A stretch of 64,000 nt of DNA, taken from Nocardia flavorosea. GTDB taxonomy: Bacteria > Actinomycetota > Actinomycetes > Mycobacteriales > Mycobacteriaceae. Shown in pieces: positions 44,017 to 53,166 of the stretch (its first letter is position 1; each line of letters opens with the position of its first letter). The notes beneath the pieces are model-generated. The model saw only the letters and a list, made by a program, of their open reading frames with translations. It searched no databases and had not been told where the DNA came from. The stretch lies in contig NZ_JADLQL010000006.1 in NCBI RefSeq assembly GCF_015477805.1, forward strand, positions 248,001-312,000, given 5' to 3'. Made by a program: the position numbers and the translations under genes.

Positions 44017-45003
44017 CTACTCGGTTGCCGACCGTCGATACCGAGCGGGTGCCACAGAGTACGCGCGGGTGAACGCCCGGCTGAACGCCGGAACCGACGT
44101 GTAGCCGGCGTGGTGTGCCACGGCCTCGATGGTGTCGTTGGTGTCGCGGAGCCGGCGAGAGGCCAGATCCATCCGCCACTGATTGAGGTATGCGGACGGT
44201 GTCGTTCCCATGACCTCGCCGAAACGGCGGATCAGGGTGGCTCGCGATACGGCGACGGCGGCGGCGAGGGTTTGCGCGGTCCAGGGCCGGGCCGGTTCGG
44301 CATGGATGAGACCCACGGCCTCGCCGACGATCGGGTCCGTGGCGGCACCCAGCAACGAGGCCAGCGCGCGGTCCGGTCGCTGGGCGGCACCTTCCATCCA
44401 TACCCGCAGGAACTGCACCAGCATGATGTCGACCAGCCGGTCCAGGACCAGGCCGGCGGCCGGTCGTGGCGTACCGAGTTCACGGGCGAGCAGGCGCAAG
44501 GTGTCGCCGAGACAGCCGGCGCCGAAGTCGGCGCGGAGGTGGACCGTTGTCGGCAGCAGGGCGAGAATCTGTGTGGTGATCGCGGTGTCGTAGGAATAGC
44601 GGGCCGCCAGGATATGCGTCGCCGGGGGTGCGGTGCCCAGCTGCATCACGTCGGTACCGGGAGTTCGGTCTGCGTGCCGTGTATCGCAACGACGCGGCAT
44701 CGCACCCGCATCGGAGGCGAGCGCATGTGGGGTTCCGGACGCGACGAGATAGGCGTCGCCGGCTGCCAACTGAACCGGCGTGTGCCCCGCCGGTTCGATC
44801 CATGCGGCACCGGCGATCACGGCGTAGATCACCGCGTCGCCCTGCCCGTCCCATCGCACCCCCCAGTCACCCCCGGCAGCGATATGGGCGCCGACAGTTC
44901 CGTGCACACCGGCCATGGTGAGCCAGTCGCCGAGCAGATCCATACCCGCGAAGCTACCGGGCTGTCGTATCGATTCGACCAGAGAAGGATCGGCGGATGA
45001 CAT
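44017..45003 (-). CDS. AraC-family regulator with N-terminal cupin-type domain (328 aa)
   Basis: The N-terminal half is a cupin-like sensor (AGHTPVQLAAGDAYLVASGTPHALAS), typical of the AraC group next to hydrolases and oxidoreductases. The C-terminal AraC DNA-binding domain has two HTHs (TAQTLAAAVAVSRATLIRRFGEVMG and TIEAVAHHAGYTSVPAFSRAFTRAYSVAPARYRR). ATG at 45003 is preferred over the GTG three codons upstream. It is divergent from the haloperoxidase-like gene, its likely target. Confidence 0.9.
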   Translation of the reverse strand: MSSADPSLVESIRQPGSFAGMDLLGDWLTMAGVHGTVGAHIAAGGDWGVRWDGQGDAVIYAVIAGAAWIEPAGHTPVQLAAGDAYLVASGTPHALASDAGAMPRRCDTRHADRTPGTDVMQLGTAPPATHILAARYSYDTAITTQILALLPTTVHLRADFGAGCLGDTLRLLARELGTPRPAAGLVLDRLVDIMLVQFLRVWMEGAAQRPDRALASLLGAATDPIVGEAVGLIHAEPARPWTAQTLAAAVAVSRATLIRRFGEVMGTTPSAYLNQWRMDLASRRLRDTNDTIEAVAHHAGYTSVPAFSRAFTRAYSVAPARYRRSATE

Positions 45004-45190
45004 TTTCAGCACAGAATATGAGTCGTTCAGGCATACAGGAACCCGCTGGCCTACACATACGGTGACACTGCCCGGATCAGCCGAGGGCAGCCGATCTCGT
45101 CGTCCCCGTGCGGTGCGCGAGGGACCCGGTGGACTGTCGGCATATCGTGGAGAACAGTCCTTCTCCTGTCGTCACGTACGAAAGGCATTC

Positions 45191-46033
45191 ATGGGAACTA
45201 TCACCGTAGGCACCGAGAACAGCACAGACATCGAGTTGTACTACGAGGACCACGGAACCGGACAGCCGGTCGTTCTGATCCACGGCTACCCGTTGAACGG
45301 CGACAGCTGGGAATTGCAGGCGCGTGAACTGCTGGCTGCCGGGTACCGGGTCATCACCTACGATCGCCGCGGGTTCGGGCGGTCGTCGAAGGCCGGCGTG
45401 GGATACGACTACGACACCTTCGCCGCAGATCTGAACACCGTATTGACCACGCTGGACCTGCGGGACGTCATCTTGGTCGGTTTCTCCATGGGCACCGGCG
45501 AACTCGCCCGCTACATCAGCGCCTACGGGAGCGAACGGGTCGCCAAGTTGGCGTTCCTGGCCTCACTGGAACCGTTCCTGGTACAGCGCGAAGACAACCC
45601 CGGCGGGGTACCGCAAGACGTGTTCGACGGTATCGTCGCCGCGGCTCGGGCCGACCGCTACGCCTGGTACACCTCGTTCTACGAGGACTTCTACAATCTG
45701 GACCGGAATCTCGGCACGCGGATCAGTGCGGAAGTCGTGCGGGCGAACTGGAATACCGCCGTCACCAGCGCGCCCGTCGCGGCGTATGCCGTCGTCCCGG
45801 CCTGGCTCGAGGATTTCCGTGCCGATGTCGAGGCCGTGCGCGCCGCCGGGCGGCCGACCTTGATCCTGCACGGCACCGAAGACAACATCCTGCCCATCGA
45901 CGCCACCGGCCGCCGGTTCGCGAAGTTGGTGCCGGACGCAGAATATATCGAGGTCGACGGCGCGCCTCACGGTCTGCTGTGGACGCACGCCGCGGAAGTC
46001 AACTCCGCGCTCCTGCGCTTCGTACGAGCCTGA
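45191..46033 (+). CDS. Alpha/beta hydrolase, non-heme chloroperoxidase type (280 aa)
   Basis: HGYPLNGDSW oxyanion segment, nucleophile Ser in GFSMGTGE (about residue 100), acid in LHGTEDNILP and His in APHGLLWTH give the full triad. Cofactor-free haloperoxidases and related esterases share this architecture; perhydrolase activity is often a side reaction, so the physiological role is likely hydrolysis. It starts at MGTITVGTENSTD; the longer upstream frame crosses the AraC promoter region. It is followed by a terminator-like hairpin. Confidence 0.9.
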   Translation: MGTITVGTENSTDIELYYEDHGTGQPVVLIHGYPLNGDSWELQARELLAAGYRVITYDRRGFGRSSKAGVGYDYDTFAADLNTVLTTLDLRDVILVGFSMGTGELARYISAYGSERVAKLAFLASLEPFLVQREDNPGGVPQDVFDGIVAAARADRYAWYTSFYEDFYNLDRNLGTRISAEVVRANWNTAVTSAPVAAYAVVPAWLEDFRADVEAVRAAGRPTLILHGTEDNILPIDATGRRFAKLVPDAEYIEVDGAPHGLLWTHAAEVNSALLRFVRA

Positions 46034-46040
46034 CCACGTT

Positions 46041-46068
46041 GCCGGCCCGACGGCTCACTCGGGCCGGC
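46041..46068 (+). terminator. 10-bp hairpin after the haloperoxidase-like gene
   Basis: GCCGGCCCGA and TCGGGCCGGC form a perfect 10-bp stem with an 8-base loop, eight bases after the stop codon. No T-run follows. It could reduce read-through into the DJ-1 gene. Confidence 0.6.
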
Positions 46069-46119
46069 AGCACAGAGATCCGCACGAGAGACCGAAGGTC
46101 TACCCGAAGGAGATGCCAT

Positions 46120-46800
46120 ATGAAGGTCCTCATCGTCCTCACCTCGCACGACCAGCTCGGCGATACCGGCAAGAAGACCGGCTTCTGGCTGGAGGAGCTC
46201 GCCGCGCCGTACCGCCGCTTCAAGGCGGCCGGTTACGACATCACGCTGGCGTCTCCGGCCGGTGGCCGGCCGCCACTCGACCCGAAGAGCAACGAGCCCG
46301 GCTTCCAGACCGACGATACGCACTGGTTCGAGGCCGATGCGGAAGCGTCTGCGGCGCTGGCCGACACTGTGCGGCTCGACTCGGTCTCGGCCGACGACTA
46401 CGACACCGTCTTCTATCCGGGCGGGCACGGCCCGCTGTGGGACCTCGCCGAGGACCCCGGCTCCCGGCGTCTGATCGAAACCACGCTGCGCTCGGGTAAG
46501 CCGGTCGCGCTGGTCTGCCACGCACCGGGCGTGCTGCGCCACGTCACCGACGAGGACGGCAACCCGATCGTGGCAGGCAGGAAGGTCACCGGCTTCACCA
46601 ACACGGAGGAGGCGGCGGTCGAATTGGTCGACGTGGTTCCTTTTCTCGTCGAAGACGAGCTGATCGAGCTCGGCGGAAACTACTCGAAGGGGCCCGACTG
46701 GGGTTCCTATGTGGTCGAGGACGGACTGCTCATCACCGGCCAGAACCCCGGTTCTTCGGCCGCGGCGGCCGATGCGCTGATCGCGAAGCTCGCCGCCTGA
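46120..46800 (+). CDS. DJ-1/PfpI-family protein (226 aa)
   Basis: Class I glutamine amidotransferase-like fold of the Hsp31-type group. The nucleophile is Cys in LVCHAPGVL (about residue 138), with Glu in FWLEELAAPYRRF near the N-terminus. Relatives act as glyoxalase III or protein/nucleotide deglycases against methylglyoxal; that role is known for the family, not shown here. ATG has GAAGGAG about seven bases upstream. It may form a stress unit with the haloperoxidase-like gene. Confidence 0.9.
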   Translation: MKVLIVLTSHDQLGDTGKKTGFWLEELAAPYRRFKAAGYDITLASPAGGRPPLDPKSNEPGFQTDDTHWFEADAEASAALADTVRLDSVSADDYDTVFYPGGHGPLWDLAEDPGSRRLIETTLRSGKPVALVCHAPGVLRHVTDEDGNPIVAGRKVTGFTNTEEAAVELVDVVPFLVEDELIELGGNYSKGPDWGSYVVEDGLLITGQNPGSSAAAADALIAKLAA

Positions 46801-46813
46801 GTGCCCGTATTCG

Positions 46814-48070
46814 TCACGCCGGGCGAGCGTATGGCCGGACCGCATGCCAGCCCGTCACACCCTGGTATTTCGCACCGATCTCGAAAAGCATCGACTCGTG
46901 CTGCGCCGCCGCGGTGAGCTGCGCGCCGATCGGCATACTCGAGGCGGGATGGAAGCCGATGGGTAAGGCGAGCGTGGGGCCGTCGTGCAGCGACCACGGA
47001 TAACTGAACTGCCCCATCCGGCGCGACTGGGCGATCACATCGGCCCCACCGGCGAGCAACGGCACATCGATGGGCATGGCCGGGGTGAGCACGGCGTCCA
47101 CCCGGTCGAACACCACGGTGAGGGCCTGCCGGAATTCGTCGCGCCGGGCCAGCGCCGCGGCGCGTTCGGAGTCCGGTATCCGCAGCCCCAGCGAAATACG
47201 TTCCAGAGTCGCGGGCTGGAACAGTTCGGGTGCGCGCCGGATCCGTTCGCGGTGCCGTTCGGCGAGATCGGAGTAGATCAGGGTGTAGACGACGTCCTGG
47301 GCGGTTGCTGCGCCGGGGATATCGATCGGGATTATGTCGTAGCCCAGGGTTTCGAAGACGTCCGCGGCGGTGCGCACGGCGGCGGCGACGGCCGGGTCGA
47401 CATCTTCGGTGATGAACACCGCGGGCATACCGATCCGCTGGGCGGCAGGCGTATGCGGCGGGGCTCCGCCACGGAGCACCTCGTGAATGCGGGCGATATC
47501 GGTGACCGAACGGGCCATCGGCCCGACGGTGTCGAACAATTCGCTGACCGGGTAGACACCCGCGTTGGACACCGACCCGGCGGTCGGGCGCAGCCCGGCG
47601 ACCCCGCAGGCCGAGGCGGGCAGGCGGATCGAACCGCCGGTGTCGGTGCCGAGGGCGGCGTCCACGAGGCCGGCGGCCACTGCCGCGCCGGAGCCGCCGC
47701 TGGAGCCGCCGGGTACGTGGGCCGGATTCCACGGGTTGCGGGTCGGTCCGGCCGCGGAGTTCTGGGAGGTGACACCGACGGCGAACTCGGCCATATTCAG
47801 CTTCGCGGTCACCCGGGCGCCGGCGGCGAGCAGTCTGCGCACGACCTCCGCGTGGCTAGTGGCCACCCGGTCGGCGAAGAACGCCGATGCGCAGGTGCTG
47901 GGGACGCCGGCGACATCGATATTGTCCTTGACCCCGATTCGCAGCCCGCGCAACGGCCCGTCGGCCGTGGTGCCGGCGGGCGGGTCGATCCAGGCGACGA
48001 CGCTGCCGAACGTCTGCTCCCGAGAGTGCGGGACCGGGCCGTGCGCGACCCGGTCCCCGGTCTCGGTCAG
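46814..48070 (-). CDS. Amidase-signature hydrolase (about 418 aa, unusual start)
   Basis: Ser-cisSer-Lys amidase. The Lys is in GVKDNIDVAG, the Gly/Ser-rich stretch is GGSSGGSGAAVAAG and the nucleophile Ser is in GTDTGGSIRLPAS. The N-terminal helices are shorter than in most amidases. The frame has no ATG, GTG or TTG between an unlikely ATG at 48187 (inside hyuB) and the conserved region. A CTG at 48070 overlaps the hyuB stop (CTGA) and has GGGGAG six bases upstream, so CTG may be the start. It probably hydrolyses the N-carbamoyl or amide product of the HyuAB step. Confidence 0.85.
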   Translation of the reverse strand: MTETGDRVAHGPVPHSREQTFGSVVAWIDPPAGTTADGPLRGLRIGVKDNIDVAGVPSTCASAFFADRVATSHAEVVRRLLAAGARVTAKLNMAEFAVGVTSQNSAAGPTRNPWNPAHVPGGSSGGSGAAVAAGLVDAALGTDTGGSIRLPASACGVAGLRPTAGSVSNAGVYPVSELFDTVGPMARSVTDIARIHEVLRGGAPPHTPAAQRIGMPAVFITEDVDPAVAAAVRTAADVFETLGYDIIPIDIPGAATAQDVVYTLIYSDLAERHRERIRRAPELFQPATLERISLGLRIPDSERAAALARRDEFRQALTVVFDRVDAVLTPAMPIDVPLLAGGADVIAQSRRMGQFSYPWSLHDGPTLALPIGFHPASSMPIGAQLTAAAQHESMLFEIGAKYQGVTGWHAVRPYARPA

Positions 48071-49884
48071 GACGCGCTCCCCGCGCGCAACGCGGCGGTC
48101 GCCGCCTCGTCCACGGTCCAGTCGTCGGTGTTCACCACCACGCCGTAGTCGCGGCGGGCGTCTTCGGCGGTGAGGTATTCGTCCCATACATCGCTGAGCA
48201 CCTGGAACGGGTCGCGGGCGAACGGATCGCCGAACCCGCCGCCGGAGGGCAGCTTGATCTCGAGCGTTTCACCGGCGCGGATGGTTTCCTGGGTGACCTT
48301 CGAGAACAGCAGTTCCTCGCGGTCGGTGCCGGCGTTGCGGGTGAACGAACCGGCGACCCCGTCGCGGCCGCCGAGCGCACCCGCGGGCGGATCGGACCGG
48401 TTGTCGGCCTCGGAGCCGAGGAAGGTATCGGTTTCCATCAGCCATTTGCGCACGCTGCCGATACCGCCGCGCCACTGGCCGGGAGCGGGCGGCTCGTCGC
48501 GCAGCTCGTAGCGCAGGGCGCGCATGGCGTGATTGAGTTCGAGTTCCTCGATCGGGTTGTTCCGGGTGTTGGCCATCAGCGCGTCGACGGCGTCCATACC
48601 GTCCTTGCCGTTGCGGCCGCCGTAGGAGCCCTCGTTGATCTCGATGTAGACCCAATAGGATTCGCCGTCGGCGGCCAGGCCGGAGTAGGCGATCGCGCAC
48701 AGCGCCGCCGAGGAACCGGCGACCGCGTGCTCGGGCAGCACGGGCGCCAACGCCAGGTTGATGGAGTCGAAGACCCGGTTCACCTGGGAGAACCGCGCGA
48801 AACAGGAGGCCGGGAAGTCCGGGTTGAAGATCGTGCCCTCCGGGGCGTACGCCTTCACCGGGCGGAAGCAGCCGTCGTTCTGCGGGACGAAATCCTCGAC
48901 CACGTCCTCGTCGAGCAGGATGGTGCGGATCGCCGATACCGCCACCGGCAGCACCGAGCCCTCGAACGGAACGTTGAACGCCGTGGGCACCTGGTCGTTG
49001 GAGCCGGTGAGGTCGATGAGAATGTCCTCGCCCTCGACCTGCACCCGCACTGCCACCTTCAGCGGCACCCCGCGGTTCTTGCCGTCGTCGTCGAGATAGC
49101 CGATGGGCGCGGAGTAACTACCGTCCGGGATCTCGCGGATCCGGCTGCGCAGCATATTCTCCGAATAGTCCATCCACCGTTCGGCGGCACTCATGACGGT
49201 GTCGAGGCCGTACTTCTCGAGCAGTTCGATGAACCGCTTCTCACCGATCCGCGAGCACGCGATCAACGCTTCGAGGTCGCCGCGGTTCTGTTCCGGGGTG
49301 CGGACATTGTCGAGAATGTGCTGGATCAGGTAGTCATTGCGGACCCCGGCGTCGTAGATCTTCATCGAATCCATGAGCTTGCCCTCGGCCCATACGTCCA
49401 CCACGTCCATGCACAGGCCGGGGAAGTTACCGCCGACATCGGAGACGTGCCCGGTGCAGCCGGCGAAACCGATGTGCTCGCCCTCCCAGAAGATCGGGAT
49501 GATCACTCCGTAGTCGGGCGAATGCGCGGCACCGTGATACGGGTGGTTGTGCAGGATGACATCGCCGGGCCGGTAGGTGCCTGCCAGCCTGCGGTTCACA
49601 CCGCGGATATAGGCCGGGATCGAACCGCAGTGCATCGGCGTCGAATCCGATTCGCACAGTTCGCGGCCGTTGACGTCGAAGATGCCGGCGCCGAGATCCT
49701 CGGATTCGCGGATCAGGCTCGAATACGCCATCCGGTAGAGGACCTGCGCCATCTCCTTGGCCATCGACTGCAAGGCGCCGCCGACGACCCGCAGGGTGAT
49801 CGGGTCCACCTCGACATCGTTCCAGGTCCGGGTGGATTCGCCCGCGAGGGATACTCCGGTCTTGGGCATCAACGCCTTGCTCAT
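48067..49884 (-). CDS. hyuB: Hydantoinase/oxoprolinase subunit B (605 aa)
   Basis: Matches HyuB along its length: ITLRVVGGALQSMAKEMAQVLYRMAYSSLIRESEDLGAGIFD, HCGSIPAYIRGV, GDVILHNHPYHGAAHSPDYGVIIPIF, and the C-terminal LPSGGGFGDPFARDP. With HyuA it forms the ATP-dependent hydantoinase/oxoprolinase/acetone-carboxylase family enzyme that opens a cyclic imide or carboxylates a ketone. ATG overlaps the hyuA stop (ATGA). The following amidase suggests a cyclic amide/imide substrate. Confidence 0.94.
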   Translation of the reverse strand: MSKALMPKTGVSLAGESTRTWNDVEVDPITLRVVGGALQSMAKEMAQVLYRMAYSSLIRESEDLGAGIFDVNGRELCESDSTPMHCGSIPAYIRGVNRRLAGTYRPGDVILHNHPYHGAAHSPDYGVIIPIFWEGEHIGFAGCTGHVSDVGGNFPGLCMDVVDVWAEGKLMDSMKIYDAGVRNDYLIQHILDNVRTPEQNRGDLEALIACSRIGEKRFIELLEKYGLDTVMSAAERWMDYSENMLRSRIREIPDGSYSAPIGYLDDDGKNRGVPLKVAVRVQVEGEDILIDLTGSNDQVPTAFNVPFEGSVLPVAVSAIRTILLDEDVVEDFVPQNDGCFRPVKAYAPEGTIFNPDFPASCFARFSQVNRVFDSINLALAPVLPEHAVAGSSAALCAIAYSGLAADGESYWVYIEINEGSYGGRNGKDGMDAVDALMANTRNNPIEELELNHAMRALRYELRDEPPAPGQWRGGIGSVRKWLMETDTFLGSEADNRSDPPAGALGGRDGVAGSFTRNAGTDREELLFSKVTQETIRAGETLEIKLPSGGGFGDPFARDPFQVLSDVWDEYLTAEDARRDYGVVVNTDDWTVDEAATAALRAGSAS

Positions 49885-51962
49885 GCGGGCTTCCTCTCGA
49901 TGATGATGTGGCCGACGGCGTCGACCGTCGCGTGCTGGCCCATGCCGACGATGGTGGTGGAGTCGAACTGTTCGACGATCGCGGGACCGTCGAACTCGTT
50001 GCCCGCCAGCAGCAGCGCCCGGTCGTAGACGGGGGTGTCGAGCCATTCGGGTTCGGCTGTGTCGTTGCGCCAGAACAGCGCCTTCGTGGTGGTTTTGACC
50101 GCGGCGGAAGCGTCGGCGGCGCCCGCTTCGATCTCGGCGATCCGGACGTGCGGCACCGCGCCGACACCGGTGACCCGGATATTGACCAGCTGTACCGGCT
50201 TGTCGTCGAAGCGCTGGGAGTAGGTGCGGCCGTGGGCGCGATGGAATTCGTCGGCGACCGTTTTCACCCAGACATCGTCGATTTCGCCGTCCGGCGCGGG
50301 CACCCGCAATTCGTAGCCCTGGCCGACGTAGCGGCAGTCCACACTGCGTTCGAGGGTGATGTTCGCGGCCGCGACACCGTCGTCCTCGAGCCGGCCGACC
50401 GCTTCCCGCGAAAGCCGCGCCATCTGCTCGGTGAGCAGTGCCATATCGGGATCGGCGGAGGAGGTCCACACGGTGGTGGGCACCTCGTACCTGATATCGG
50501 TGGTGAGCAGGCCGACCGCCGAAGTGATACCGGGGTGGCCGGGTACGATCACCCGCGGGATGCCGAGCTGGTCGGCGATCTGCCAGGCGAACAGCGGACC
50601 CGCACCGCCTTCGGCGATCAGCGAGAACTCGCGCGGGTCGTAACCCTTGCGCACCGAATGCAGGCTGATGGCCTCGGTCATCGAATGGGCCAGGATTTTG
50701 AAGATGCCCATGGCGGCCGCGTCGAGGGTGGTGCCGAGTTCATCGGCGATATGGGTCTGGATGGCGGTGCGGGCCAGTTCCGGCCGGATCTCCATCGTCC
50801 CGGACAGGAAGCTGTCGGCGCGCAGCCAGCCCATGGTCACCATCGCATCGGTCGAGGTGGGTTCGGTGCCGCCGCGGGCGTAGCAGGCGGGGCCCGGCAC
50901 GGCACCGGCGCTGCGCGGGCCGACGCGGAACATACCGCCCTCGTCGACCACCGCGATGGAGCCCCCGCCGGCGCCGATGGTATCGACCTCGGCCATCGGC
51001 ACCATCGCGTGATAGTCGCCGATCCGGGTATCGAGCAGGTGTTTCATCCGCAGGGCGCCGTCGGGTGCCACACCGATATCGGCCGAGGTGCCGCCCACAT
51101 CGAGGGTGATCACGCTGGGGAAGCCGGAGGCCTTGCCGATCGCGCATCCGCCGAGCAGCCCGGCCACGACACCACTGGTCAGCAGGGAGACCGGGGTCTG
51201 CGCCGCGCTGCGGGAGGTGATCAGACCGCCGGCCGACGTCATCAGGTGCACATCGTCGCCCACCTGTGCCGCGGCGGCTTTCGACGCGAGGTTGTCGATA
51301 TAGCCGGAGGTCTTGGGGCCGATGAAGGCGTTCAGTGCCGCCGTGGAGAACCGCTCGTACTCGCGGTACTGCGGTGCGACTTCGCTGGACAGTGAAACGA
51401 ACACCTGCGGGTATTCCTCGCCGATGATCTCCTTGACCCGGATCTCGTGGGCCGGGTTGCGATAGGAGTGCAGAAATGCGACGGCGATGGCGTCGACCCC
51501 GCGTTCGCGCAGCAGCCGGACTTGATCGCGGACGGCGTCCTCGTCCAGCGGCACCAGGACATTGCCGGCCGCGTCGATACGTTCGGGTACCACCCTGCGG
51601 TTGCGGCGCGGGACGAGCTGCCACTTCTGCCACGGCAGGTCCTGGTAGTTGGAGTAGTTGAGGGGACGTTTCTTCCTGGCGATATGCAGTAGGTCGCGGA
51701 AACCCTCGGTGGTGATCATGCCGACATCGCAGCCGTTGTGCTCGAGCACGATATTGGTAGCGACCGTCGTGCCGTGGAAGAACATCTCGATCTCGGCGGG
51801 GTCGATTCCGGCGCGTTCGGCGAGCACCGCGATACCGTCCATGCTGCCGATCGACGGGTCGTGGTTGGTCGACGGCGTCTTGTGGACGATCACCGTCCCG
51901 TCGTCGTCCCACAGCACGAGGTCGGTGAACGTGCCGCCGACATCGACTCCGATTCTCTTCAT
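49881..51962 (-). CDS. hyuA: Hydantoinase/oxoprolinase subunit A (693 aa)
   Basis: ASKHA-type ATPase subunit. The N-terminal phosphate-binding loop GVDVGGTFTDLVLWDDDG, FFHGTTVATNIVLEHNG and the second phosphate motif VITLDVGGTSADIGV are intact, with GGGSIAVVDEGG and GAVPGPACYARGG following. MKRIGVDVGG at 51962 is the normal start; a longer frame upstream is not used. It is divergent from the gntR gene, and GATGTTT-type motifs lie in the shared gap. Confidence 0.94.
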   Translation of the reverse strand: MKRIGVDVGGTFTDLVLWDDDGTVIVHKTPSTNHDPSIGSMDGIAVLAERAGIDPAEIEMFFHGTTVATNIVLEHNGCDVGMITTEGFRDLLHIARKKRPLNYSNYQDLPWQKWQLVPRRNRRVVPERIDAAGNVLVPLDEDAVRDQVRLLRERGVDAIAVAFLHSYRNPAHEIRVKEIIGEEYPQVFVSLSSEVAPQYREYERFSTAALNAFIGPKTSGYIDNLASKAAAAQVGDDVHLMTSAGGLITSRSAAQTPVSLLTSGVVAGLLGGCAIGKASGFPSVITLDVGGTSADIGVAPDGALRMKHLLDTRIGDYHAMVPMAEVDTIGAGGGSIAVVDEGGMFRVGPRSAGAVPGPACYARGGTEPTSTDAMVTMGWLRADSFLSGTMEIRPELARTAIQTHIADELGTTLDAAAMGIFKILAHSMTEAISLHSVRKGYDPREFSLIAEGGAGPLFAWQIADQLGIPRVIVPGHPGITSAVGLLTTDIRYEVPTTVWTSSADPDMALLTEQMARLSREAVGRLEDDGVAAANITLERSVDCRYVGQGYELRVPAPDGEIDDVWVKTVADEFHRAHGRTYSQRFDDKPVQLVNIRVTGVGAVPHVRIAEIEAGAADASAAVKTTTKALFWRNDTAEPEWLDTPVYDRALLLAGNEFDGPAIVEQFDSTTIVGMGQHATVDAVGHIIIERKPA

Positions 51963-52280
51963 CAGATTTCCATTCTTCCGGCGCCCACGAGGGAGCGGAT
52001 GGGACGGCCGACCGGGGGATGCCGTCCGCGAAGGCGGGTGACCACCGCGCGAGGTGATGGGAGCCATCGTGCTTCAGCACGCCGGAGAATGCAATACCTC
52101 AGATGTTTTCGAAGTAAATTCGCGGTAACACGACCGAATCACCCGCAGCAGCTCGACATCGATGGCTTAATTAGCGGATGTTTACAGTGCCCTGATCGTC
52201 AACGCCAACGCGGCGCAACCGGACGGGAACGCTAGGCTCGGGCGCGTCGACAGCCGTTTCCAGGAGAAGGACCGAAGCCG
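51963..52280. other. 318-bp divergent control region hyuA/gntR
   Basis: No gene. It holds GATGTTTACAGT at 52177-52188 and a partial match, GATGTTTTCGAA, at 52103-52114. The same 12-mer in inverted orientation follows the gntR gene. The GntR protein itself is the probable binder. Confidence 0.5.
52177..52188. promoter_or_regulatory. GATGTTTACAGT motif, candidate GntR site (upstream copy)
   Basis: An inverted copy with one mismatch (ACCGTAAACATC) lies at 53032-53043, before the maoC operon. The pair flanks the gntR gene at both ends, about 93 bases before its start and 17 bases after its stop. Confidence 0.6.
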
Positions 52281-53015
52281 GTGAGCGAACCGACGCCAGA
52301 CGAGGCGACCGCCAAATCCGGGCCCGCGTACGCGGTCCTGGCCGAGCAGCTGCGCAAACGCATCCTGTCCGGAGAACTCCCGCAGGGCGCCCGCCTGCCC
52401 AGCGACGCCGAACTCACTGCCGAGTTCGGGGTCGGGCGCAGCACGATCCGTGAAGCGCTGCGCTCGCTGGCGAGCCAGAACCTGATCACCACCACCCGTG
52501 GCGTCACCGGCGGCAGCTTCGTGGCGACCCCCAGCGTCGGGCATATCAGCGCGAGCCTCGAGACCGGTGTCGCGCTGATGGCCGCCGCCGAGGCCGTCAC
52601 CGTGGACCAGCTGATGGAGGTCCGCAATCTCATGGAGGTGCCCGCGGCCGGAATCGCCGCGTTCCGGCGCACCGAGGAACATCTCGCCGAACTGCGCGCG
52701 GCGATTTTCGATCCCGACGGTGTCCAGGGACCGCAGACCTTCGCCAAGAACCAGCAATTCCACCTGGTCCTGCTTCGCGCCACCGGCAACCCATTACTGG
52801 AGTTGATCACCGCCCCGGTCTTCCGCGTGTTGTCGACCCGGTTCGGCCGCGATGCCGCACCCGGCGGTTTCTGGCAGTGCGTCGACCACGACCATCGCGC
52901 GATCCTGGAGGTCGTGACGGCAGGCGATTCGATGGCCGCCATCGATCTCATGCGCCGGCACCTCGACCATCTGGGCGATTCCTACCGCCGGATGGACCGC
53001 CTCCGCACCGAGTGA
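52281..53015 (+). CDS. GntR-family regulator, FCD (FadR-like) subgroup (244 aa)
   Basis: The winged HTH at the N-terminus (YAVLAEQLRKRILSGELPQGARLPSDAELTAEFGVGRSTIREALRSLASQNLI, residues about 18-70) is followed by an all-helical FCD ligand domain with conserved metal-binding His (DHDHRAILEVV, RRHLDHL). FCD regulators usually sense carboxylic acids. GTG at 52281 has AAGGA about 11 bases upstream. It lies between the hyuAB-amidase operon and the maoC operon and has the same candidate site on both sides, so it may control all three units. Confidence 0.92.
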   Translation: MSEPTPDEATAKSGPAYAVLAEQLRKRILSGELPQGARLPSDAELTAEFGVGRSTIREALRSLASQNLITTTRGVTGGSFVATPSVGHISASLETGVALMAAAEAVTVDQLMEVRNLMEVPAAGIAAFRRTEEHLAELRAAIFDPDGVQGPQTFAKNQQFHLVLLRATGNPLLELITAPVFRVLSTRFGRDAAPGGFWQCVDHDHRAILEVVTAGDSMAAIDLMRRHLDHLGDSYRRMDRLRTE

Positions 53016-53031
53016 TCCCAGTCGGCAAACG

Positions 53032-53043
53032 ACCGTAAACATC
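53032..53043. promoter_or_regulatory. GATGTTTACGGT motif in inverted orientation, candidate GntR site (downstream copy)
   Basis: Reads ACCGTAAACATC on the plus strand, matching 11 of 12 positions of the site at 52177. It lies 58 bases before the -35 element of the maoC promoter. Confidence 0.6.
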
Positions 53044-53100
53044 TGCCTTTTAGGTGGCGTATCCGTCTATCACCGGGGCTGTTCGCCCAAAACTCCGCAC

Positions 53101-53128
53101 TTGACGTTCTAAATGTCTGATGTATTGT
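53101..53128 (+). promoter_or_regulatory. Sigma-A-like promoter of the maoC operon
   Basis: TTGACG at 53101-53106, 16-base spacer and TATTGT at 53123-53128. It lies 39 bases before the GTG start of the MaoC gene and argues against the ATG at 53113. Confidence 0.5.
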
Positions 53129-53166
53129 CCGAGAGGCATATCGACCGAACGAACCAAGGAGACACG

